From: a virus
Virus record (IMG/VR): IMGVR_UViG_3300025914_000010
Span: 1-64,000 of that record
DNA: 64,000 nt
Direction: 5' to 3' (one strand)
Positions 37,387 through 46,794 of this stretch are shown one piece after another (position 1 is the stretch's first letter; the number at the start of each line of letters is the position of its first letter). The notes beneath the pieces are model-generated. The model searched no databases, had not been told where the DNA came from, and was given only the letters and a program-made list of their open reading frames with translations. The position numbers and the translations under genes are program-made.

Positions 37387-39871
37387 TAATGCACGAATCG
37401 GCATTTCCGGGTGTCCACTGTCGTGCCCTTGTTCTCATGCTGTTCCATATTCTGAACCATATTCTTAATCCTGAAAGATTAGTCGTCGTTCTTAAAGTGA
37501 AGACAAAATTTAATTGGCCGTCATCAACATTATTCCACTGTTTCGAGGCTAAAATTCTGTCCGGTGCCCACCAATTCCAGATGTCGTCGTGCAGCGGCCA
37601 TGAAGCAACCCTGTTGTCGGGGTTCGTCGGTTCCGAAGCACTCACCGCCGCTCCGACGTAACTCTGCGTGAAGCCGCAGCTCGGCGCGGTCCAGAGACCG
37701 AGGAATTGGTAGGTGTAATACCCTTGCGCGTCGGGACCGGCGGAAATAATGTTGTCAACCGTAAAATCGGTGATCGTGTAACACGTGATGCTCTGGCTGA
37801 AAGAGCCAGGCGTCGCCGTCAGGATTGCGCTCGGCAGCGACTCGTTCCCATCTGCATCCACTGAAGTTACGTACACCCACACCTGCACCCCGGCGGTCAG
37901 CGGGCCGAGGATGGACGCGCCGGATGCCGGGTCTGCGACTTTATAGAACGCAAAACCGCTGTTCTCGCTCGTCGAGGAAAGATAGACATTCACGTGATCG
38001 ACGGTCGGGTCGGTGATGAAATCGAAAAGCGCGGTCAGTTCTGTTGGGTCGCCGCCGACGATATTTAAATCCGTCAGGTTGGGAGCCGTCGCCGCCTGCG
38101 TCACGTACGGGATGAACTCGCCCTTCGCGAGCCACTGCCCGTAGGTGATGCTATGCGTGATCGCTACGAGCGACCACAGTTCCTGTAGCCTCTCTTTACC
38201 AGTCGCACTCGAAGCCCGAGCATAGAGATTGGGGCGCGCAGGTGCTCGGAACCCGAATATCTGCTTGATGCGCGTCTCGAATGTCGGGCGAATTCCGGCG
38301 CTTAAAGTCTCCAGGTTCCACGCGTAATCGCGCAGGAAGTGGTCGGCAACTTTCTCTCGCAGCGGGATCGTGCTCGCAAGCGGGTTGGTGATCCGTGTCG
38401 TCCGTGTGCCGTATCGCGCGACGCTGTTCGGTTCAAATCCTGTAATCGTCCCGGACCCGCTCGCCTTGCTGGTGCCGGTCTGCACGACCACACGATTGCG
38501 CATCTGCTTACCAGTCGCCTGCCGTTCGCAGTCGAACACGTCGTAGCAGCCATCATTGGCAGCGATGCACACGCGATCGGGATAATCCTGGCTGAAGGGC
38601 GGCTCAACCGCCTGCAGCACTCCATTTCCATCAGCATAGAAATTCCAGCCGATAACGCCGAACAACTCCTCGCAGTACCCAAGCATCGAATTCGTCTGGC
38701 CCTGCCAGAGCGGATAACGCAGGCCAGTCAGATTGCTGCCGTTCGCCCATCCGATCTCGGAACTGCTGAACGGCGCATCGTACTCCGATTCCGACTTCCA
38801 GTAAGCGGTGCTCGTCAGCAGCGAATAGACGATATCAGCAAGTTCGATCCCGCCACTGCTCGTCTGCCGGTACGGTGCCGTCAAAAACACGTCGTTGTTG
38901 TCTGCGAGCCGCTTCTTCATATCCACAGCCACGCATCGCACCTTCCCGGTATTCGAGAAGTCGAGCGTGTCGCCGAGGAACCCAGTAAAGATGTTCGCGC
39001 CAAGAGCCTTGTATATCTCGCCTCCATAGACCGCCAACTCGTCTAGCCCTAGCGTCTGCGCACCGGTCGGGATGATCCGAAAGCGAATGTACCGCGCCGA
39101 CGCCCGCAGGTCCGTAAACACCACATCAACTGTCGTGCCTTGCCGACTGTCCCCCCAATCGCCAGGATCAATGCTCACCGATCCGTTGCCACCAACCGGG
39201 CGCGTCGGCCAGGGAGTGTAATCGGTTCCGTTGGTCGAAAGCGCCACGGTCACGGAAGAAGGCAGGCGGAAATCCGTGCCGCTCGACCCTCCTACGTACG
39301 TCGCAAACCGGATCACGCAGTGCTTGATGTCGCTCGCGGCTCCGAGATCAACCGTCAGGTCGATGGGCGTCGCATCTGTGGGCGCGAACTCCACGTATCC
39401 GCTGATACTGTTCGTGATGTTCCCGAGGATACCGTCGGTCAGCACGCTCAACGGCCCCGCGCTCGGGCTGCGGGTGCTCGTGACGCTTAGCCCGACCGCG
39501 AGGTTGGTGTAACAGTTCGTGCCGACACGAGCGACGATCTTGCGCGCTTCATCCAGCAGTGGGTCAAAGTCGCCGTTGGTGTTGAAATTATACGGACTTT
39601 GCTTATTCTTCCGTCCGTAGAACCCGTACTGGTCGGGCAGGGTGAACGAGAGCGTGGACGGCTGCTTGTAAACCTGCGCCAATTCTAAGCCATTATCCGG
39701 CCCCGTGATCGGCTGCTCGGGAAAGAGATGCCACGCCGAATCGCGGCGATACCACAACTCGATCGGGTTTTCCGCATATCGAGAGATGCGGTGCACGCGA
39801 GCAGCCAGCGTTCGTGCGTCGCTGTCGATCTCCTGTATCTGGGTCTCGTACGTCGCAAACGGGTTGCTCAT
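37379..39871 (-). CDS. Tail tip protein with internal F5/8C domain
   Basis: 830 residues, ATGA overlap with the tape measure. The N-terminus resembles distal-tail proteins. Residues about 155-285 (DGILGNITNSISGYVEFAP, IDLTVDLGAASDIKHCVIRF, YIRFRIIPTG) are an F5/8C-like carbohydrate-binding module. The middle (about 330-560) looks like the hub part, and about 600-690 resembles an FN3-type repeat. It probably links tube, baseplate and receptor contact. Confidence 0.72.
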   Translation of the reverse strand: MSNPFATYETQIQEIDSDARTLAARVHRISRYAENPIELWYRRDSAWHLFPEQPITGPDNGLELAQVYKQPSTLSFTLPDQYGFYGRKNKQSPYNFNTNGDFDPLLDEARKIVARVGTNCYTNLAVGLSVTSTRSPSAGPLSVLTDGILGNITNSISGYVEFAPTDATPIDLTVDLGAASDIKHCVIRFATYVGGSSGTDFRLPSSVTVALSTNGTDYTPWPTRPVGGNGSVSIDPGDWGDSRQGTTVDVVFTDLRASARYIRFRIIPTGAQTLGLDELAVYGGEIYKALGANIFTGFLGDTLDFSNTGKVRCVAVDMKKRLADNNDVFLTAPYRQTSSGGIELADIVYSLLTSTAYWKSESEYDAPFSSSEIGWANGSNLTGLRYPLWQGQTNSMLGYCEELFGVIGWNFYADGNGVLQAVEPPFSQDYPDRVCIAANDGCYDVFDCERQATGKQMRNRVVVQTGTSKASGSGTITGFEPNSVARYGTRTTRITNPLASTIPLREKVADHFLRDYAWNLETLSAGIRPTFETRIKQIFGFRAPARPNLYARASSATGKERLQELWSLVAITHSITYGQWLAKGEFIPYVTQAATAPNLTDLNIVGGDPTELTALFDFITDPTVDHVNVYLSSTSENSGFAFYKVADPASGASILGPLTAGVQVWVYVTSVDADGNESLPSAILTATPGSFSQSITCYTITDFTVDNIISAGPDAQGYYTYQFLGLWTAPSCGFTQSYVGAAVSASEPTNPDNRVASWPLHDDIWNWWAPDRILASKQWNNVDDGQLNFVFTLRTTTNLSGLRIWFRIWNSMRTRARQWTPGNADSCIIM

Positions 39872-42800
39872 ACCGGCTGCAGCCCAAAATCACCGCCGTG
39901 GTTGAACAGCGAAGCGGTCCCGAGGCTCGTCTGCTGCGCGATAACGCGCTGCGTCGTCGTCTTCACGCCATCAACGTAGTTGTTAATCTCGAAGATCGGC
40001 GCATTCGTCGGCGGCACGGCAAACCCCACGTTCTGCATCGTCGGCTTGATCCCGTAAGCGGTGTAGTTGTACGCGCCAATGTCAAATGCTGAAGGAGCGT
40101 TGTAGAGACTGGGATTGAGGTCCTGCGGCGTCTGCGTCGGCTTGTTGCTCTGATGGAAAAGACCGCCGATCAGGTCCGCCACGCCGCCAACGGCCGCGCC
40201 GATCAATCCACCGATCGGCCCTCCGAAGCTCGCGCCGATGCTCGCGCCGGTAATCACGCCGCCAAGGAGGTTCCCCGCATTCACGCCCTGCTGCGCCGCC
40301 GTCGCGCCGATGCTGTAGGCCGCGAGCGCTGCACCGCCCGCTTTCTGCAAATCGGTCTGCCCAGCCTTGCGCCCCTTCGAACTCGTGCCCGTGCTGTTGC
40401 CGCCGCCCGTGCCTGCTGCCTGCGCGAAGCCGGCGACCACGCCCGCTGCCACGCTCTGTGCGACTGGCGAATTCGAAATGTTTCCGGTCGGCACGCCGAC
40501 GCCGGTTCCTGTACCTGAGAGCGTTGCGTTTAGCGCGTCGAGGGCGTCGGTGTTCCCCTGGAGGCTCAATATCTGGTTCGTCGTCGTCTGGATAAGGGGA
40601 TCGGTGAACCGTTTGATCTGCGCCTCAAGCGCGGCATCGACGATCTTCCCGCCAATGTCCTGTGCTACCGTCCCGATGTCCCCGCGCCCGTGGAAAAAAT
40701 TCAGGAACGCGCTGTTCACCGTCTCCTTCACGCTCCCGAAGACGTTCTGGTACTTCTGCAGCGCGCTCTCGATCTTGAAGTCACTCAGGTTCTGCTGCGC
40801 CTCCTGCAAGTTCTTCGAAGCCTTGCGGATCTCGCTATTGCCTGTCTCGCTGTACACCCCCTCGTTGATCTTCTTAACGGCGTCGAGGTGCTCCTGCGCT
40901 GTATGGATAAGTTCCTGGTACTTCGCGATCGTATCTTTCGTCGCGGCTCCTTCATCAGCGGCGAACTTTAACCGGTGCAGATGGTTGATCTCCTCGGCCT
41001 TAAGTTGATACGCGTCGGCTTCCGTCTGCACGCGCTTCTGATAGGCTTCCGCCGCAACCTTGTCCTTGAAGTCGATGAGCGCCGCGTTCGCGTCTGCGAG
41101 TTTATTGCGCATCTCCTTGAGTTGATCGACGTTCTCCTGCGTCGGCGATGTGATTTTCGCGAGAGCATCTACGGCCGCCTGAATGATCTCAACCGCCCGC
41201 TGCAGGCGCGAACTCTCGGCTGCGTTCTGGTTCGTGAAGATGTCGTTGCCGCGCGCGCCCCGCTGGAGCGCGTTCAGCCGGTCCTGTACCGCTTCGCCGA
41301 GGCTCTGCCCGTACTGGTTCTGAAGCGCCGCCGGACTGATACCGGTCCCGAAGAAGCCCTGCATGAAAGTCGTCGCCAGTTCCTTCAACGCATCCTTCTG
41401 CGTCGCCCCCGTGCCAGTCAGCCCCGCATTGATCTCCCGCAATTCCCCCGGCCCTGCCGCTGCCCGTTCCGCGAGGTCGGCTGCCTTTGCCGCTGCAATC
41501 GCCTGCGGGCTGAGGACGCCGTGCTGCTTAACGGCGATGTCGTAATCCCGACGCGTCGTCTCGGCGCGCGCCTTCATCATCGCTTCGGAGGCGTCGTGTG
41601 CGTTCTGCCACGCTTCGTTCTCGGCTTTCAGCGCGTCTTCGCGCGCCTTGTCCGCCTTGTCCGCCAACTCAACCTGCGCACCTTCGCGATTCGCGTTCAG
41701 CATCATCCGTGTCGCGTTGTCGTTCTCGGCCTTCGCGATCTGCTTGCGCAGGTTGTCGGTTTTCACCGCCGCCGCGACAATCTCGGGCGACTGGTAGTTC
41801 GGAGCCGCCTTCTCGCTTTCCTGGCCCACAAGGATGTCGAACTGTGCTTTCGCGGTGTTGTACTTGTCCTTCAGCGCGTCCATGTACTGCCGCGCCGCTT
41901 CGTTGGCCGCTCTCTCGGCGTCCTTGTCAGGAGGCGGCGTGTAGCCTCCCTTGACGTGCAGATTGCCCGTGTTTGGGTTTGCGGGTTGAAGTCCGACGGG
42001 AGGCAAACCGAAATGCGCGTTCTGGAGTTGTTGCTGCATAACGCGGGCGTCGCGCTGCATCGCCATCTGAACTTCGTGCAGCGAGATCCCCGCTTCCCTG
42101 GCGTACCGATACTTCACCATCTCGGCTTCGGCGGGCGTCATGCCGTCGGTGACGAGGTTCCAGTTCCATCCCTGGCCGATCGGCCTATTCATATCTTGTG
42201 GCGCTTGAAACGGACCCGAAGCCTGCGATCTGCGAATATTTCCCAGTGACTGTTGAACTGCACCCTGCGTGGTAGTTACGGCCTGCCTGACCGGAGCACC
42301 AGGTGCTAGAGCGCCGCGAGTGAACGCATCTCGTCCCTGCTGAAAGTCACGAACGATGCGCATCGCTTCTAGGATGTGCTGCAGGTCGTCCCCGATGCCA
42401 TGCAGCCAACCACGCAGAGGACTTATATCGATCAGGTTGGATAGATACGAGAAGGCCCCACCCCACACTCGTTTCCACTCCTGTTCAGTGGTCGTCATCG
42501 TCTGACGCAGATTGTCCGTCTCAGATGTCAACCCGTGCGTCGCCTTGGTAGCAGCATCCAATTTCTCCTGGATAACGCGCAGGAACTCGGGGTTAACCGT
42601 GCCGAACAACCGCCAAGCCTGCTGCGTGCCGCTGATCGCCTGCGAGAACTTCTGAGCAGTTGCGACTGGCATTCGGCTCGCGACTTCGTTGAAGTTCTTC
42701 ATCGTCTGGATCAAATCCAGACCGCCGGACGGAGTAAGCCCTGCCTGAAGTGTCGCGCCCTTGTTGCTGATAAGCCCGGTCGCGGGATTGAAATGTTGGA

Positions 42801-43698
42801 TCATCTGCGAGATCAACTGCGCCGACTCCGTGCCGCCCATCCTGCCGCGAACGCCCTCGAATGTTAGCGCGGAGATAGTCGCCGCCACTTGCTCCAGCGG
42901 TACGTGCGCTGCCTCTGCGATAGGGCCGAGATACTTCAATGAATTCGTGATCTCGGAAATCTCAGCCGCCGAGCCTTTCCACATGGACGCCAGCAGTTCG
43001 CCGGATCGCCTCATCTTCTCGCTCTGATCGACATTCTTTCCGAGCTGGTCACCAAATTGGTTGTAAACCTGCAGCATCGCCCGCGTCACGTCGCGCGCAT
43101 CGCTCTCGGTCCCCACCACGAGGTTCATGCTCGTCTGAAGTGCGGAAAACGCTGCCGCGTTGTCCTTAATCTGCGTCTTAAGCTGATAGTAAGCCTCACC
43201 GATGTCCTTGATATCGGCCCCCGTGCGCGCCGCCTCCGCCGCGAAATCAGCCCGAATTCCCGGTGTGCTGCCTGCCGGAGAAACCCGCTGAACCCGCGCC
43301 GCCTGCTTCTCCATCTCCTTCATCGCTTCAAATGCCGCGGTGATCGATCGCGTCACGCCCTCGAACACGAGCGAAACGGCGCGGTACTGCAGCATCCGTG
43401 CGAACAGGTTCCCCATTTGACCGCTCGCGCTATTCGCGGAATTTCCCATGTTCGTGATGCTGGTCGTCGCGCTGTTAATCGACCGGTTGACGTTGTTGGT
43501 CGTGTTGTTGATCGTCACGAACTGCGAGCCAAGCCGGTTCGCCCCCTGCGCGCTCGCCTGCATCGCTGCGTTGAAGTTGACGTAGCTTGCCGTGAGCGAC
43601 TGCAGGCGTCGGTCGTGCGTGCCGAGCGACGTGTTAAGTGCCTGAAGGTCGGAAAGACCGAGCACTTCTACCTGGATTTGACTGCGCCGAGTTGCCAT
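39868..43698 (-). CDS. Tape measure protein
   Basis: 1276 residues, the longest gene, as expected for a siphovirus tape measure. The N-terminal 100 residues are Asn/Ser-rich helices, about 150-330 carries the conserved TP901-type core (DIGEAYYQLKTQIKD, LVVGTESDARDVT, LSALTFEGVRG-like), about 590-1000 is coiled coil, and about 1150-1210 is a Gly/Ala membrane-active stretch (GGVITGASIGASFGGPIGGL). It sets tail length and aids DNA entry. Confidence 0.9.
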   Translation of the reverse strand: MATRRSQIQVEVLGLSDLQALNTSLGTHDRRLQSLTASYVNFNAAMQASAQGANRLGSQFVTINNTTNNVNRSINSATTSITNMGNSANSASGQMGNLFARMLQYRAVSLVFEGVTRSITAAFEAMKEMEKQAARVQRVSPAGSTPGIRADFAAEAARTGADIKDIGEAYYQLKTQIKDNAAAFSALQTSMNLVVGTESDARDVTRAMLQVYNQFGDQLGKNVDQSEKMRRSGELLASMWKGSAAEISEITNSLKYLGPIAEAAHVPLEQVAATISALTFEGVRGRMGGTESAQLISQMIQHFNPATGLISNKGATLQAGLTPSGGLDLIQTMKNFNEVASRMPVATAQKFSQAISGTQQAWRLFGTVNPEFLRVIQEKLDAATKATHGLTSETDNLRQTMTTTEQEWKRVWGGAFSYLSNLIDISPLRGWLHGIGDDLQHILEAMRIVRDFQQGRDAFTRGALAPGAPVRQAVTTTQGAVQQSLGNIRRSQASGPFQAPQDMNRPIGQGWNWNLVTDGMTPAEAEMVKYRYAREAGISLHEVQMAMQRDARVMQQQLQNAHFGLPPVGLQPANPNTGNLHVKGGYTPPPDKDAERAANEAARQYMDALKDKYNTAKAQFDILVGQESEKAAPNYQSPEIVAAAVKTDNLRKQIAKAENDNATRMMLNANREGAQVELADKADKAREDALKAENEAWQNAHDASEAMMKARAETTRRDYDIAVKQHGVLSPQAIAAAKAADLAERAAAGPGELREINAGLTGTGATQKDALKELATTFMQGFFGTGISPAALQNQYGQSLGEAVQDRLNALQRGARGNDIFTNQNAAESSRLQRAVEIIQAAVDALAKITSPTQENVDQLKEMRNKLADANAALIDFKDKVAAEAYQKRVQTEADAYQLKAEEINHLHRLKFAADEGAATKDTIAKYQELIHTAQEHLDAVKKINEGVYSETGNSEIRKASKNLQEAQQNLSDFKIESALQKYQNVFGSVKETVNSAFLNFFHGRGDIGTVAQDIGGKIVDAALEAQIKRFTDPLIQTTTNQILSLQGNTDALDALNATLSGTGTGVGVPTGNISNSPVAQSVAAGVVAGFAQAAGTGGGNSTGTSSKGRKAGQTDLQKAGGAALAAYSIGATAAQQGVNAGNLLGGVITGASIGASFGGPIGGLIGAAVGGVADLIGGLFHQSNKPTQTPQDLNPSLYNAPSAFDIGAYNYTAYGIKPTMQNVGFAVPPTNAPIFEINNYVDGVKTTTQRVIAQQTSLGTASLFNHGGDFGLQPV

Positions 43699-43710
43699 TG
43701 CTGTGAGGTA

Positions 43711-43738
43711 TTATCCTTAACGCTGCATAGGAGGCAGC
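43711..43738 (+). promoter_or_regulatory. Possible promoter and ATAGGAG hairpin
   Basis: GGTATTATCC (43709-43720 region) matches the RHH operator/promoter at 14353. GCTGC (43722-43726) pairs with GCAGC (43734-43738) and holds ATAGGAG in the loop, 6 bases before the ATG at 43744. Confidence 0.5.
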
Positions 43739-43743
43739 CGAAC

Positions 43744-43902
43744 ATGCCGAACGAACCACAACGCCCACCGATGTCGCCCACTGACCAACTCTCAAGCTGC
43801 ATCATGTGGAGTTGCGCCGTGATCGTCGTCATCGGCGGCGTCATCGGGCTTATCTTCGCCGCTATTCTCTTCTCAGGCGCGTGGAAAGTGCTTCATCCCT
43901 AA
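43744..43902 (+). CDS. Small rightward membrane protein
   Basis: 52 residues. A polar Pro-rich start precedes one membrane helix (CAVIVVIGGVIGLIFAAILF). Oriented against the flanking tail genes, with its own hairpin-borne ribosome-binding site. A moron-type gene is likely. Confidence 0.6.
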   Translation: MPNEPQRPPMSPTDQLSSCIMWSCAVIVVIGGVIGLIFAAILFSGAWKVLHP

Positions 43903-44354
43903 AGTGTCATCTCTTGGACGATAATGTCGCATAGCATCTCGTCGAGATGACCTTCGACCATATCCAGCCCTTTTTCGAGAAAGTGCGCGATCTCTTCCCA
44001 GTGTTCGGCGTAGTCGAAGCCGCCGTCGGTCGCCTGCCCGTCTTCGACCTGCACCACGAACCCGTTTCCGTCGGGGATGACCGTAAGCGCGTTGTACATC
44101 TCGCCGCTCAAAATCAGCGGCTGGTCGGGCGATTTCCCTGGGAACCGCCGCAACTCTTTCAGGGATTGCTTGCGCGCCGCGTATTCCGGCGTCAGTCGAT
44201 AGAGGTAGTCCTGCCCAAGATTGTGACGGATAGCATCGAGCAGGTACGTTCCCGCCTCCGACTGGAAGCGCTCGCGGATACGCTGCGTCAGACCGGATCC
44301 CGGCACCGCCTGGAGCGTCGGCAGCGTCAACTTCAACTTCAACTGGTACGGCAT
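43899..44354 (-). CDS. Tail-region structural or accessory protein
   Basis: 151 residues, starting one base before the end of the upstream gene. LSGEMYNALTVIPDGNGFVV resembles phage virion morphogenesis proteins. It lies between chaperones and tape measure. Role inferred from place only. Confidence 0.6.
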   Translation of the reverse strand: MPYQLKLKLTLPTLQAVPGSGLTQRIRERFQSEAGTYLLDAIRHNLGQDYLYRLTPEYAARKQSLKELRRFPGKSPDQPLILSGEMYNALTVIPDGNGFVVQVEDGQATDGGFDYAEHWEEIAHFLEKGLDMVEGHLDEMLCDIIVQEMTL

Positions 44355-44624
44355 CTACCGGCTCGCCTCGACTTCCAGCGCCGCACAGAAACTCTGGTAG
44401 ACGGCGTAGACCGCTGCCGGCCCGTGGTAGGTCGTCACCTTCCCGGTCTTCTTGTGGGTGTACTTCATCGGCAGATTTCGCTCGAACACGACCTCTAGTT
44501 GTCCGCGATAGAGCCGCCCGATGTCGCCGCTCGATTGCTGGATCGCGTTCACCATCCCGAGCCACTGCAGCACGTCCACCGCCCAGTGCGGCAGATCAGG
44601 CTGGTTGATGACGACACCGCTCAT
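44355..44624 (-). CDS. Tail assembly chaperone, frameshift part (T-like)
   Basis: From ATG 44624 it has 89 residues. The same frame is open up to 44771 and reads DPYLARRILG, TSGLSAIYRLGDPLNFR before that ATG, so translation probably enters by -1 frameshift from the gene at 44693-45370. That is the G/GT arrangement of siphophage tail chaperones. No standard slippery heptamer is obvious. Confidence 0.6.
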   Translation of the reverse strand: MSGVVINQPDLPHWAVDVLQWLGMVNAIQQSSGDIGRLYRGQLEVVFERNLPMKYTHKKTGKVTTYHGPAAVYAVYQSFCAALEVEASR

Positions 44625-44692
44625 TCGGAAATTCAGCGGGTCGCCGAGCCGGTAGATCGCACTTAGCCCCGACGTACCGAGGATACGCCGGG

Positions 44693-45370
44693 CTAGGTAG
44701 GGATCTCTTCCTGCTTCACGGTGTCGAGCGTCTTGTAGTAGAACTCGCGCAGCGCCTCCTGAACAGCGTCGTCAGCGTCCTCGTACGCCTCCGCGCTCTT
44801 GAAGTACCGCTGCGTGTGGTCGTCGGGCAGACGCGTCGCGCGGTAGATCGTTTCGCGCTCGCGCCGCTTGATGAACGCCTTGCCCCACTCGTTGGCGTAA
44901 AACGTCTCGCAGCACCGTTCCTGGCGCACGCGGGCGGTTAGGTCGAGGTTCTTCTTGATCTCGGCGCGATACCGTGTCTCGAACGCCTTCTGCCGCTTAT
45001 CGTCCGCCTTCTTACACTCCTCTTCCCACGTAACCACTCTCTTACCGAACTCCTCCGGGCTGTCTTCGCCCTGCGTCGGCTTTTCTGGAATAGGGTATTT
45101 CTCGAACACTTCGCGCCGCATTTCCGGGAACTCGTTCTGTGCAAGGTAGGCTGCTTGATCCTCCTGGCTTTTCGCTTTGATCTCCGCGACCACATCCGCA
45201 TAATCGCTCTGGCCCTTCAGGAACGGCCGCGCCTCTTTCTGTGCGTACCACCGCGCCTTCTCGTCCGCCTCTTCGAAGAGACGAGAGTTCAGCGTGCACA
45301 CCCAGACGCGATCGCCGTTCGGCAAGGTTAGGTCGCCAGCGGTTCTGCGGGGAAATTCTGCATCTGACAT
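44693..45370 (-). CDS. Tail assembly chaperone (G-like)
   Basis: ATG at 45370 with AGGAGGG displayed in a hairpin loop; 225 residues, highly charged helical protein. The start GDLTLPNGDRVWVCTLNSR and place between major tail protein and tape measure fit the chaperone. The C-terminus VKQEEIPT lies where the frameshift would occur. Confidence 0.65.
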   Translation of the reverse strand: MSDAEFPRRTAGDLTLPNGDRVWVCTLNSRLFEEADEKARWYAQKEARPFLKGQSDYADVVAEIKAKSQEDQAAYLAQNEFPEMRREVFEKYPIPEKPTQGEDSPEEFGKRVVTWEEECKKADDKRQKAFETRYRAEIKKNLDLTARVRQERCCETFYANEWGKAFIKRRERETIYRATRLPDDHTQRYFKSAEAYEDADDAVQEALREFYYKTLDTVKQEEIPT

Positions 45371-45378
45371 AAGGTTAA

Positions 45379-45397
45379 GCCGCCCTCCTATTGCGGC
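45379..45397 (-). promoter_or_regulatory. RBS-in-loop hairpin before tail chaperone
   Basis: GCCGC and GCGGC arms hold AATAGGAGG in the loop on the leftward strand. One of several such elements (see 51034, 53777, 54472, 55357, 56634, and 43722 on the other strand). Confidence 0.6.
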
Positions 45398-45404
45398 CAT
45401 TGAC

Positions 45405-45447
45405 CTTGCCGAGACGCAGCGGATAGGAGCCACCGCATCTCGGCAAG
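45405..45447 (-). repeat. Strong 13-bp hairpin after major tail gene
   Basis: Arms 45405-45417 and 45435-45447 pair over 13 bp with one G-U; the loop is 17 nt. No T-run follows. It may protect the abundant major tail mRNA or be an RNase III site. Confidence 0.6.
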
Positions 45448-45451
45448 TAGG

Positions 45452-46675
45452 TTACGCGGTAGATAGCCAGCCTCCCAAGCCTGCCCCATCCTGCGGATAC
45501 TGCCCGGCCAGCGCCGCGTGTGTGAATGCGTTACGCAGCCGTATCTGGCACGAGTAGCCGAGTACCGGGTCTTTCTTGGCCTGGAAGTTGCCGCCGACGG
45601 TCATCGTCTTATCCGCGCGCGTCCGGTCGGCGTCCATGAACTTCAGGTGAGGCAGGTAGAGTTCGTATTCGTAGTAGTAGCCGGTCGATCCGATCTGCGC
45701 GCCCCGGAACAGCATGTTGATGCCGAACTTGCAGTTGGCGAGCGTCCCCTGTATGACCTGGTTGTCGCGGAAGATGATGTCCATCTTCCCGCTCACGCTG
45801 AAGCCGCCCGCGACTGGCACGGAAGCATCGTAGCCGGAGCCGCCAACCATGTTGCGCTCGATGTCGCGAGTCAGTTTCACGCTGAAGCCGGGCAGGAAGT
45901 CGGCGGTGATGGGGTTGTCGTTGAGGGTCACGAAGGCGGAAGAGAAACCGGCGGCGTTGCCGTTGAACATGTTGGCGAAGACAAGCGGCCCGTTCCCACA
46001 GTTCGTCTGCGCGACATCGACGTAGTTGGGTGAAAGGTTGATCTTGACTTGCTTCGTATGGTCGCCGCCGAGTTGTGAGGGTAGCAGCCCTGCCGTGCTG
46101 GTAAAGTCGTAGTCGGTATCGACGCCTCCCGCTGCCGGGTAGCGGTTCGGGATCTGCCGGTGGGCGTAGTAGTTCGCCTCCATCATCAGGATCGCGGTGT
46201 GGTTCAGCGTAATCTCGTTGAAACAGACGCCGGTCGAGAGTTGCCCGTTGGTAGCATCGCCGAAACTCTCTTCCTGCGTAAAGCTCGGCATGTAGTGCGG
46301 GAACTTCGCGTACATCACGTGGTCGTAAACGCCGGACGTAACCGTGCTCTCGACGTCGCGACCGAGGATGCCGAGGAGTGGGTAATAGGCGTTCTCGGGG
46401 TCGAGTTTCCAACTATCCTTGCCGTCGTAGAGTTTGCCGGTGAGAGTGATCCGGTGGACTTCGAAATCGCCATCCTGCTCCGTGCTCGCGACATCTTTCG
46501 TCGGCTTCGTCGGATACCCGCCGCCCGGTTCCACTCCAATAAAGCGCATCGGGTTTGTCGCTGCGATGCCCGCGTTGTAGACGTTCCCGCTCAAGTTGGT
46601 AAGCGGGGCCGATCGAAAAGCGCTCTCGATCGCAAATCCCACCGCGCTTGACCTGCCGCTCTGTGCACCAGACAT
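45452..46675 (-). CDS. Major tail (tube) protein
   Basis: 407 residues; the start has GGAGG upstream. FIGVEPGGGYPTKPTKDVAS and later DGDFEVHRITLTGKL, MLFRGAQIGSTGYYYEYELYL are typical of large tail tube proteins. Its place just before chaperones and tape measure supports this. Longer than most tube subunits, so an added domain is likely. Confidence 0.75.
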   Translation of the reverse strand: MSGAQSGRSSAVGFAIESAFRSAPLTNLSGNVYNAGIAATNPMRFIGVEPGGGYPTKPTKDVASTEQDGDFEVHRITLTGKLYDGKDSWKLDPENAYYPLLGILGRDVESTVTSGVYDHVMYAKFPHYMPSFTQEESFGDATNGQLSTGVCFNEITLNHTAILMMEANYYAHRQIPNRYPAAGGVDTDYDFTSTAGLLPSQLGGDHTKQVKINLSPNYVDVAQTNCGNGPLVFANMFNGNAAGFSSAFVTLNDNPITADFLPGFSVKLTRDIERNMVGGSGYDASVPVAGGFSVSGKMDIIFRDNQVIQGTLANCKFGINMLFRGAQIGSTGYYYEYELYLPHLKFMDADRTRADKTMTVGGNFQAKKDPVLGYSCQIRLRNAFTHAALAGQYPQDGAGLGGWLSTA

Positions 46676-46732
46676 TGTTTTTTGAACCTCCCTGCAAACG
46701 TCGTCCTCCGGCTGCGCCGCAGGAAGTGCAAC

Positions 46733-46762
46733 AAAAAAGGGAACGGCCCGAAGGTCGCTCCC
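46733..46762 (-). terminator. Rho-independent terminator
   Basis: On the minus strand GGGAGCGACC and GGCCGTTCCC pair around TTCG (one mismatch, one G-U), followed by six T. It lies between the genes at 46795 and 45452. Confidence 0.8.
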
Positions 46763-46794
46763 CGTTTACTCACATCACTGGTAAACCGAAAATC

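Noticed and set aside
40975-42249. 424-codon rightward frame inside the tape measure gene
   Set aside because: Antisense shadow of the tape measure with skewed Arg/Leu composition.
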